This document shows positions 1 to 8,163 of a stretch of 64,000 nt of DNA, one piece after another. The stretch is from NCBI RefSeq assembly GCF_014084105.1, contig NZ_CP048289.1, positions 1,373,922 to 1,437,921 of the forward strand, read 5' to 3'. Each line of letters opens with the position of its first letter. The first letter of the stretch is position 1. The stretch is from Streptacidiphilus sp. P02-A3a (GTDB taxonomy: Bacteria; Actinomycetota; Actinomycetes; Streptomycetales; Streptomycetaceae). Below the pieces are notes generated by a model, which was given only the letters and a program-made list of their open reading frames with translations, ran no database searches and had not been told where the DNA came from. A program made the translations under genes and the position numbers.

Positions 1-1
1 C

Positions 2-865
2 GCCGGGCGCGGCAGCGTCACCGCGCACGATGTGGCGCTGCTGGACGAGCTGACGGTGCTGCTCGGCGAGGCCGCCCGGCAGCGCAGCCGCGAGGTGAAC
101 CCGATGGACCTGCTGACCGGCCTGGACGAGGTCACCACCTTCGCCGAGCGCTCCCGCCGCGCCGAGTCCCGGCGGGAGGCCGACGAGCGCCGCGACTACG
201 CCCACATCATCGTGGACGAGGCGCAGGACCTGACCCCGATGCAGTGGCGCATGATCGGCCGCCGGGCCCGGCAGGCGACCTGGACCATCGTCGGCGACCC
301 GGCGCAGAGCTCCTGGATCGACCCGGCCGAGGCGCAGGCGGCGATGGACGAGACCCTGGGCAGCAAGCCGCGCCGGAGCTACACGCTGACCACCAACTAC
401 CGGAACCCGGCCGAGATCGCCGAGGTGGCGGCGCGGATCCTGGCGCAGGCCGCCCCGGGCACGCTGCCGCCGAACGCGGTGCGCTCCACCGGCGTGCACC
501 CGCGCTTCGTGTCGGTGGCGGCCGAGGACCGGGTCGGTCCGGCGGCGCGGGCCGAGGTGGAGCGGCTGCTGGCGGAGGTGGACGGCACGGTCGGCATCGT
601 CGTCCCGATGGACCGCCGGGAGGAGGCGGCCGGCTGGATCGACGGGCTCGGCCGCCGGGCGGTGGCGCTGGGCAGCCTGGAGGCCAAGGGCCTGGAGTAC
701 GACGCCACGGTCGTGGCCGACCCCTCCGGGATCGCGGGCGAGTCGGACGCCGGGCTGCGGGTGCTCTACGTGGCGCTGACCCGGGCGACCCAGCGGCTGA
801 CGGTGCTGTCGGGACCGCTGGACCTGCCGGACGCCGACGGAGTCCCGGCGCTGCTGCGGGACTGA
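2..865 (+). CDS. helD: HelD-type RNA polymerase-associated helicase, C-terminal part
   Basis: Only the last 287 codons are present: the frame is open from base 2 and runs without a break through the GTG at 32, so that codon is internal. The protein has a superfamily-1 motif II (DEAQDLTP), a motif III-like GDPAQSSW, TTNYRNP, and near the end LRVLYVALTRATQRLTV (motif VI), which together fit the HelD branch of UvrD/Rep-like ATPases. HelD uses ATP to strip stalled RNA polymerase from nucleic acid and, in actinobacteria, can protect it from rifamycins. The gene is followed directly by a strong hairpin. S. coelicolor has a HelD in the same place next to malic enzyme (from memory). Confidence 0.88.
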   Translation, partial: AGRGSVTAHDVALLDELTVLLGEAARQRSREVNPMDLLTGLDEVTTFAERSRRAESRREADERRDYAHIIVDEAQDLTPMQWRMIGRRARQATWTIVGDPAQSSWIDPAEAQAAMDETLGSKPRRSYTLTTNYRNPAEIAEVAARILAQAAPGTLPPNAVRSTGVHPRFVSVAAEDRVGPAARAEVERLLAEVDGTVGIVVPMDRREEAAGWIDGLGRRAVALGSLEAKGLEYDATVVADPSGIAGESDAGLRVLYVALTRATQRLTVLSGPLDLPDADGVPALLRD

Positions 866-887
866 CACCGCCACGGTCGGCGACAGC

Positions 888-924
888 ACTGAGGCTCCCC
901 ACCAGTCAGGTGGGGAGCCTCAGT
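888..924. terminator. Perfect 16-bp hairpin after helD
   Basis: The arms 888-903 and 909-924 are fully complementary around a 5-nt loop (agtca). There is no T run, as is usual in high-GC actinobacteria. It lies 22 bp after the helD stop and should end that transcript. Confidence 0.85.
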
Positions 925-1140
925 TGACGATCAGTGCGACACCGACCCGCCATGCTCGCCTCGCGGCAAGTGGTCGCTCGAAGCGACTAAGGTTGGGCCC
1001 GGGGGCTTGGATCGAGCCGGTGCCGCACACCCAGACTAACAAAGCCTCCCGGAAACGCATTCCCTTCGCCGGAGAAACTTCCGCCCCCGGCCGCCCGGTG
1101 ACCCGTCCCGGGGCCCGCCCCAGCTGCGGCTATCCGCGCA

Positions 1141-1176
1141 GTGGAACAATATTTCCACCTACTGGCTGGTAGGTGG
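1141..1176. promoter_or_regulatory. Overlapping inverted repeats upstream of malic enzyme
   Basis: Two dyads sit side by side about 77-112 bp before the malic enzyme start. The first is GTGGAA-caatat-TTCCAC (1141-1158). The second is CCACCTAC-tggctg-GTAGGTGG (1155-1176), with 8-bp perfect arms. They share bases, so they could be alternative binding sites or one composite operator. The rest of the 866-1252 gap shows no convincing gene; a further short palindrome, GTCGCTCGAAGCGAC, lies around 973-987. Confidence 0.45.
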
Positions 1177-1252
1177 GATCATCGAAGCGGAAACCGGCGA
1201 ACCAGCGCACGGCGAACAGCGCACAACGAACGTGCTCACGGAAGAAGGAACG

Positions 1253-2701
<1,449 letters not shown>

Positions 2702-2705
2702 CCGG

Positions 2706-2848
2706 CTGGGACGTGCTGGGACGACCTGGGACGACCTGGGACGCGACTGGGACGCGCTGGGACGGCCGGGGACGTCCCAGGGACGGCCGGGGACACCTGG
2801 GACGCCCTGGGACCTTCCTGGGAAGTTCCTGGGAGGCCGCTGGGACGT
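2706..2848. repeat. Degenerate tandem repeat, about 13 copies of a CTGGGACG unit
   Basis: Right after the malic enzyme stop the sequence repeats CTGGGACG or close variants (CCGGGGACG, CTGGGACC, CTGGGAAG) every 10-11 bp. The early copies are the most alike (ctgggacgac twice in a row) and later ones drift. The period is close to one DNA helical turn, so the G-tracts lie on one face of the helix. No open frame is evidently conserved across it. Confidence 0.8.
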
Positions 2849-3290
2849 ACTCGAACGCCCCGGCGCCGCGACGGGTCGTCAGACCTGGGACGATCCAGTG
2901 AACGTCCCCGTTTGGGCGGTTCTCGTCCCAGTGGCGTACCGTGTCCCTGGACCGGCGTGCCGTGCCCGACCCGTACGGGGAGGCCGTCACGACTTCCGCC
3001 GAGAGCCACGTCGCGCCACCCCATCCGGGGGTCGGAACCAGCGGCGGACGCGGCGTCACAGCGCTCGGCCTGTGGCGCTGTTCGTGTGACTCTCACGGGT
3101 GCCGGATTCGCTTTCCCGGCGGTAGTGGGGGCAGGATTCGTGCCAAGGCAAGAGATTTGCGCAGCCTGGGGCATCGAACGAGATCCCCCATCGTCTGTCG
3201 GGAGTCACCCGGTTGGGTGGCTCGGCAGCCGAGGCGGCGGTCCTTTGGGGCAGCCGAGGATCGCAACGCGACAGACCACATGGAGTACAT
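2849..3290. other. Long upstream region of hup, no gene seen
   Basis: About 440 bp separate the tandem repeat from the hup start. The frames through it have no homology that I recognise and no good ribosome site. HU genes in actinobacteria are strongly expressed from long upstream regions, so promoters are expected here, but I could not fix a -35/-10 pair with confidence. Confidence 0.4.
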
Positions 3291-3572
3291 ATGAACCGCA
3301 GTGAGCTGGTGGCCGCTCTGTCCGAGCGCGCCGAGGTGACCCGCAAGGACGCCGACGCCGTTCTGGCCGCGCTCGCCGAGGTCGTCGGCGACGTCGTCGC
3401 CAAGGGCGACGAGAAGGTCACCATCCCCGGCTTCCTGACCTTCGAGCGCACCCACCGTGCCGCCCGCACCGCGCGCAACCCCCAGACCGGCGACCCGATC
3501 CAGATCGCGGCCGGCTACAGCGTGAAGGTCTCCGCGGGCTCCAAGCTCAAGGAAGCCGCCAAGGGCAAGTAA
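3291..3572 (+). CDS. hup: HU family histone-like DNA-binding protein
   Basis: This 93-residue nucleoid protein matches the short HupA type of Streptomyces nearly residue for residue: it starts MNRSELVAAL, carries the DNA-intercalating arm around TARNPQTGDPIQI and ends SAGSKLKEAAKGK. It lacks the long Lys/Ala tail of HupS, so it should be the vegetative HU homologue. It binds and bends DNA as a dimer. The ATG at 3291 follows GGAGTAC. A strong hairpin follows, so it is its own unit. Confidence 0.96.
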   Translation: MNRSELVAALSERAEVTRKDADAVLAALAEVVGDVVAKGDEKVTIPGFLTFERTHRAARTARNPQTGDPIQIAAGYSVKVSAGSKLKEAAKGK

Positions 3573-3590
3573 GCCCCCAGGCAGCAGCAG

Positions 3591-3633
3591 CCGCGCCGGG
3601 CGGTCCCCCCTCCAGGAGGACCGCCCGGCGCGG
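3591..3633. terminator. 16-bp hairpin after hup
   Basis: The arms 3591-3606 and 3618-3633 pair perfectly (CCGCGCCGGGCGGTCC and its complement) around an 11-nt loop, 18 bp after the hup stop. Confidence 0.88.
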
Positions 3634-3687
3634 CGCCGTTCCGGGCGCCCCGGGAACCCGGCGCGCCGTCCGAGCGTCCCTGACGTT

Positions 3688-5406
3688 ATGCGATCAGCCA
3701 GGCACGCGGCCCGCCCGGACAGCCGGGGCCCGGCCCGCCACGCGGCCCGCCCCGGCCCCCGCCCGGCGGCGGCTCCGCGGACCGCCCGGAGCCCCCGCGA
3801 CGGCCAGGGCGCCCGGGCCGGTCTCGGCCGCTCCTCGGTGCTGATGGCGGTCGGCACGGTGGTCTCCCGGGCCACCGGGCTGATCCGGCTGGTGCTCCAG
3901 GGCGCGGCGCTCAGCACCGGCCTGCTGGCCACCACGTACAACGTCGCCAACACCGTCCCCACCAGTATCTACACGCTGCTGATCGGCGGCGCGCTGAACT
4001 CGGTGCTGGTCCCGCAGCTGGTCCGGGCCCGCGAGCAGCACCCGGACGGCGGGCGGGCCCACGAGCAGCGGATCGTGACCCTGGTGCTGTGCGTCCTGGG
4101 CGTCGGCACGGTACTCGCGGTGCTGGCCGCCCCGCAGATCGTCTCGCTCTACCTGGCCGACACCCCGCGCGACCACCAGACCTTCGAGCTGTCGGTCGAG
4201 TTCGCCCGCTTCCTGCTGCCGCAGATCTTCTTCTACGGGCTCTTCGCGATCTTCGGTCAGATCCTCAACGTCCGCGACCGCTTCGGCGCGATGATGTGGA
4301 CCCCGCTGCTCAACAACCTGGTCCTGATCACCCTGTTCGGCCTCTACCTGGGCCTGGTCGGCGGCCCGCACGACGCCACCGGGGTCACCGCCGCGCAGGT
4401 CAGACTGCTCGGCGTGGGCACCACCCTGGGCATCGCGCTGCAGTCGCTGGCGCTGCTGCCGTACCTGCGGGACGCGGGCTTCGTGCTCCGCCCGCGCTTC
4501 GACTGGCGCGGGAACGGCCTGCGCGCCAGCGTCACCGCCGCCCGCTGGACGCTGCTCTTCGTGCTGGCCAACCAGGTCGCGCTGACCGTGGTCACCCGCT
4601 ACTCGGCGGACGTCGACACCGCGCTGCCCACGGCCGGGGCGGGCAACACCGCGTACTTCTTCGCGCAGACCATCTGGCTGCTGCCGCAGTCCGTGGTCAC
4701 CGTCACCGCCGTGACCGCGCTGCTGCCCCGGATGAGCCGGGCCGTCGCCGAGGAGCGGCTGGACGACGTGCGGGCCGACCTCTCCCGCGGGCTGCGGCTC
4801 ACCGGCCTGGTGATCGTCCCGGTGGCCTTCTTCTTCCTGGCCCTGGGCCCGCAGCTGACCTCGCTGCTGTTCGGCGTCGGGCACCACCCGGGCCCGACGC
4901 TGCCGATGGGCCGGATGCTCCAGGCCTTCGCGCTCGGCCTGATCCCGTTCTCCGCGCAGTACCTGCTGCTGCGCGGGTTCTACGCGTTCCAGGACACCCG
5001 GACGCCGTTCCTGATGGCGGTGTGCATCTCCGGCCTGGACATCGCCCTGGCCGCGGCCTGCCACCAACTGCTGCCCACCCGTTGGGCGGTGATCGGGATG
5101 GCGGCCGCGTACTCGGTGTCCTACCTGGCCGGGCTGCTGGTCACCGGCGCCCGGCTGCGCCGTCGGCTCGAAGGCCGGATCGACGGCAGGCGGCTGGCCC
5201 GCACCTACGGCAAGCTGGTCCTGGCCGGGGCACTGGCCGCCGCCGCGGCCTGGGCGGTGACCCGGACCGACGCCGGTGCCGCCGTTCCGGCGCTGCTCAG
5301 CGGCGGGGCGGTGATGGCGCTGCTGTTCCTGGCCGTCGCCTGCGCGCTGCGGCTGCCGGAGCTGAACCGGCCCCGGGCCCGGCTGCTCGGCGCGGTCCGC
5401 CGGTGA
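3688..5406 (+). CDS. MurJ/MviN-family lipid II flippase-like membrane protein
   Basis: The 572-residue product begins with about 45 residues rich in Arg, Pro and Ala, then has many hydrophobic segments that fit the 13-14 helices of the MOP-superfamily MurJ group. Typical stretches are GTVVSRATGLIRLV near the first helix, NTVPTSIYTLLIGGALNSVL and FYAFQDTRTPF. MurJ flips lipid-linked cell-wall precursors across the membrane. Streptomycetes carry their main murJ near the replication origin, so this is probably a paralogue; a transporter of another lipid-linked glycan is possible. Position between hup and murA suggests an envelope role. The ATG at 3688 has no clear ribosome site, and the true start may be further in, near 3841. 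Confidence 0.82.
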   Translation: MRSARHAARPDSRGPARHAARPGPRPAAAPRTARSPRDGQGARAGLGRSSVLMAVGTVVSRATGLIRLVLQGAALSTGLLATTYNVANTVPTSIYTLLIGGALNSVLVPQLVRAREQHPDGGRAHEQRIVTLVLCVLGVGTVLAVLAAPQIVSLYLADTPRDHQTFELSVEFARFLLPQIFFYGLFAIFGQILNVRDRFGAMMWTPLLNNLVLITLFGLYLGLVGGPHDATGVTAAQVRLLGVGTTLGIALQSLALLPYLRDAGFVLRPRFDWRGNGLRASVTAARWTLLFVLANQVALTVVTRYSADVDTALPTAGAGNTAYFFAQTIWLLPQSVVTVTAVTALLPRMSRAVAEERLDDVRADLSRGLRLTGLVIVPVAFFFLALGPQLTSLLFGVGHHPGPTLPMGRMLQAFALGLIPFSAQYLLLRGFYAFQDTRTPFLMAVCISGLDIALAAACHQLLPTRWAVIGMAAAYSVSYLAGLLVTGARLRRRLEGRIDGRRLARTYGKLVLAGALAAAAAWAVTRTDAGAAVPALLSGGAVMALLFLAVACALRLPELNRPRARLLGAVRR

Positions 5407-5457
5407 ACCCACCGCAGATGAACCACCGCCGGTGAGCCAGCGGGGCCGGTGAACGAG

Positions 5458-5497
5458 TCGGCCCGCCCCCGCCGGACCGTCAGCGGGGGCGGGCCGA
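5458..5497. terminator. Bidirectional hairpin between the MurJ-like gene and murA
   Basis: The 15-bp arms 5458-5472 and 5483-5497 pair perfectly around a 10-nt loop. The hairpin lies between two convergent genes and can serve both. Confidence 0.85.
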
Positions 5498-5505
5498 GGC
5501 CGTGC

Positions 5506-6849
5506 TCACAGCTCGTCAGCGGACTCCTCGCCGGGCAGCTCCACCTGCGCGCCCAGCGCCCGGAGCTTGTTCATGAAGTTCTCGTAGCCCCGGTTGATCA
5601 GGTCGATCCCGTGCACGCTGGACGGCCCCTGCGCGGTCAGTGCCGCGATCAGGTAGGAGAAGCCGCCGCGCAGGTCGGGGATGACCAGTTCGCCGCCGAG
5701 CAGCTTGGACGGGCCGGAGACCACCGCCGAGTGCAGGAAGTTGCGCTGCCCGAAGCGGCAGGGGGTGCCGCCCAGGCACTCGCGGTACAGCTGGATGTGC
5801 GCGCCCATCTGGTTCAGCGCGGAGGTGAAGCCGAGCCGTGACTCGTAGACGGTCTCGTGCACGATCGACAGGCCGGTGGCCTGGGTCAGCGCCACCACCA
5901 GCGGCTGCTGCCAGTCGGTCTGGAAACCGGGGTGGACGTCGGTCTCCAGCGCGATGGCGGTCAGCTCGCCGCCCGGGTGCCAGAAGCGGATGCCCTCGTC
6001 GTCGACCTCGAACGCCCCGCCGACCTTGCGGAAGGTGTTGAGGAAGGTCATCATCTCCAGCTGCCGCGCGCCCCGGACGAAGATGTCGCCGCCGGTGGCC
6101 AGCGCCGCGCAGGCCCAGGAGGCGGATTCGAGCCGGTCCGGCAGCGCCCGGTGGTTGTAGCCGCCGAGCCGGTCCACCCCGGTGACCAGGATGGTCCGGT
6201 CGGTGCCCATGGAGATGATCGCGCCCATCTTCTGCAGCACGCAGATCAGGTCCACGATCTCCGGCTCGATGGCGGCGTTGCGCAGCTCGGTCACGCCCTC
6301 CGCCAGCACCGCGGTCAGCAGCACCTGCTCGGTTGCGCCGACCGAGGGATAGGGCAGCTCGATCTTGCAGCCGCGCAGCCGCTGCGGGGCAGTCAGCACC
6401 GTGCCCTGCGGGTGCTTCTCGATGACCGCGCCGAACTGGCGGAGCACGTCGAAGTGGAAGTCGACCGGGCGTCCGCCGATGTCGCAGCCGCCGAGGCCGG
6501 GGATGAACGCGTGGCCGAGCCGGTGCAGCAGCGGGCCGCAGAACAGGATCGGGATCCGCGAGCTGCCCGCGTGGGCGTCGATGTCGGCGACGTTCGCGCT
6601 CTCGACGTGCGAGGGGTCGAGCACGATCTCGCCGGACTCGTCGCCGGGGAGCACGGTGACCCCGTGCAGCTGGAGCAGCCCGGTCACGACCTTGACGTCA
6701 CGGATGTCCGGAACGTTGCGGAGCCGGCTCGGCTCCTGCCCGAGCAGGGCGGCCACCATGGCCTTGGGCACGAGGTTCTTCGCGCCGCGGACACGGATCT
6801 CGCCCTCAAGGGGGTTGCCGCCATGGACAAGCAGGACGTCGTCGGTCAT
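5506..6849 (-). CDS. murA: UDP-N-acetylglucosamine 1-carboxyvinyltransferase
   Basis: This 447-residue cytoplasmic enzyme transfers enolpyruvate from PEP to UDP-GlcNAc, the first committed step of peptidoglycan synthesis. It starts MTDDVLLVHGGNPLEGEIRV and keeps the invariant RGAKN motif (residues 21-25). The catalytic cysteine is present as Cys122 in GGCDIGGRPVD, so the enzyme is not of the naturally fosfomycin-resistant Asp type seen in mycobacteria. The frame is open much further upstream (to 7275), but the ATG complementary to 6847-6849 matches the known family start and has AGGA upstream. It is convergent with the MurJ-like gene. Confidence 0.96.
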   Translation of the reverse strand: MTDDVLLVHGGNPLEGEIRVRGAKNLVPKAMVAALLGQEPSRLRNVPDIRDVKVVTGLLQLHGVTVLPGDESGEIVLDPSHVESANVADIDAHAGSSRIPILFCGPLLHRLGHAFIPGLGGCDIGGRPVDFHFDVLRQFGAVIEKHPQGTVLTAPQRLRGCKIELPYPSVGATEQVLLTAVLAEGVTELRNAAIEPEIVDLICVLQKMGAIISMGTDRTILVTGVDRLGGYNHRALPDRLESASWACAALATGGDIFVRGARQLEMMTFLNTFRKVGGAFEVDDEGIRFWHPGGELTAIALETDVHPGFQTDWQQPLVVALTQATGLSIVHETVYESRLGFTSALNQMGAHIQLYRECLGGTPCRFGQRNFLHSAVVSGPSKLLGGELVIPDLRGGFSYLIAALTAQGPSSVHGIDLINRGYENFMNKLRALGAQVELPGEESADEL

Positions 6850-7162
6850 GGTCTCGCGATCCTGGGGAGGGTTGGGGGGTGGAGCGGGGGCAGTGTTCGG
6901 CGCACACACGTCAAGTTCCGACACCAAGGAAGATGGTATTCGCACCGGAGCGGTTCCCTGGCGCACCGGGTGTTTGCGGGAGCGGCCGGATTGGGCAGGA
7001 GGGGCGGGGGAGTCGTCGTGTGGTGAAGCTCTCACGGGCGGGCCCGCGCGGCAACCGCAGCGCGCCGCGCCGAAGGCCGCAACCCGCCGCGACGCGGGCC
7101 GCCCGCCGCGACGCGGCCGGTTGCGTTGCCTGCCCGGCGGGATGTGCGGGATCATTTCTGCC

Positions 7163-7732
7163 ATGACCGAGGCCGTCTCGCTGGCGGGCAGGCTGCTGGT
7201 GGCAACACCCGCGCTGACCGATCCGAACTTCGACCGTGCGGTGGTGCTGCTGATCGACCACGACGCCGAGGGCACCCTCGGCGTGGTCCTGAACCGGCCG
7301 ACCGGGGTCGAGGTCGGCGCGGTGCTGGAGTCCTGGGGCGCGTTCGCGGGCGCGCCCGCCGTGGTCTTCCAGGGCGGCCCGGTGGCGCTGGACTCGGCGC
7401 TGGGACTGGCCGTGGTCCCGGGCGAGTGGCCCTCGGGGGAGTTCCTCGGCTGGCGGCGGGTGCACGGGGCGATCGGCCTGGTCGACCTGGAGGCGCCGCC
7501 GGAACTGCTCGCCCCGGAGCTGGGCTCGCTGCGGATCTTCGCCGGTTACGCCGGATGGGCGCCCGGGCAGCTGGAGGACGAGCTGCTGGAGGGCACCTGG
7601 TACCTGGTCGAGTCCGAGCCCGGGGACGTCTCCTCGCCGGACCCGGAACGGCTGTGGCGCTCGGTGCTGCGGCGGCAGCGGGGCGAGCTGGCGCTGGTGG
7701 CGACCTACCCGGACGACCCCTCGCTGAACTGA
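7163..7732 (+). CDS. YqgE/AlgH family protein
   Basis: This is a 189-residue member of the UPF0301 family, starting MTEAVSLAGRLLVATPALTD. Family features are the early NFDRAVVLLIDHD and GVVLNRPT segments and FQGGPV. The biochemical role is unsettled: AlgH was named for alginate regulation in Pseudomonas. The ATG at 7163 is chosen over 7142 because it matches family starts. It keeps the place next to murA that I recall from S. coelicolor. Confidence 0.9.
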   Translation: MTEAVSLAGRLLVATPALTDPNFDRAVVLLIDHDAEGTLGVVLNRPTGVEVGAVLESWGAFAGAPAVVFQGGPVALDSALGLAVVPGEWPSGEFLGWRRVHGAIGLVDLEAPPELLAPELGSLRIFAGYAGWAPGQLEDELLEGTWYLVESEPGDVSSPDPERLWRSVLRRQRGELALVATYPDDPSLN

Positions 7733-7787
7733 GCCGACTTCGCCGCCGCCGTACCACGGCCGGTGGCGAGTCCTAGACTGGTGTGCC

Positions 7788-8084
7788 ATGAGCACCTATG
7801 ACCCCGAGTACCAGCCGGAGCGCGGCGGCAGCACCGGAACCCTCGTCGAGCCGGTCCCGCAGACATCCCACGGCGACGGCGACCACGAGCGGTTCGCGCA
7901 CTACGTGAAGCGCGACAAGATCATGGACAGCGCGCTGTCCGGCAGCCCGGTCGTGGCGCTCTGCGGCAAGGTCTGGGTGCCCGGGCGCGACCCGAAGAAG
8001 TACCCGGTCTGCCCGATGTGCAAGGAGATCTACGAGGGCCTGGACGGCAGCGGGGACAAGGACAAGGGCGGCAAGGACAAGTAG
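7788..8084 (+). CDS. DUF3039 domain protein
   Basis: The small (98 aa) hydrophilic protein has the DUF3039 signature: HERFAHYVKRDKI, then GSPVVALCGKVWVPGRDPKKYPVCPMCKEIY. The Cys pattern C-x20-C-x2-C suggests metal binding, but this is inference. The C-terminus is a Gly/Asp/Lys tail. Function is unknown; the family is common in actinobacteria and holds this locus in Streptomyces. Confidence 0.88.
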   Translation: MSTYDPEYQPERGGSTGTLVEPVPQTSHGDGDHERFAHYVKRDKIMDSALSGSPVVALCGKVWVPGRDPKKYPVCPMCKEIYEGLDGSGDKDKGGKDK

Positions 8085-8119
8085 CCCGCGGGCCGGAGCG
8101 GCCCGGCCCGGGGTCGCCC

Positions 8120-8135
8120 ATAGGTCTGGACCATT
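8120..8135. promoter_or_regulatory. Candidate DasR operator (dre) before hexosaminidase
   Basis: ATAGGTCTGGACCATT agrees at 12 of 16 places with the dre consensus as I recall it (A-C/G-TGGTCTAGACCA-C/G-T), with the core GGTCTrGACC conserved. It ends 28 bp before the GH20 start, as expected for a repressor site. DasR is the GntR-family GlcNAc-6-P sensor that represses chitin and GlcNAc genes. Confidence 0.65.
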
Positions 8136-8163
8136 GGTGCAGATCGGGGCAGGATGACGTCAC

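Noticed and set aside
924-1172. 82-codon plus-strand frame before malic enzyme
   Set aside because: No ribosome site, no motif, and it begins inside the helD terminator hairpin.
6850-7275. N-terminal extension of murA to 7275
   Set aside because: The extra 142 residues are basic and low complexity and overlap the upstream region of yqgE. Family members start at MTDDVLL.
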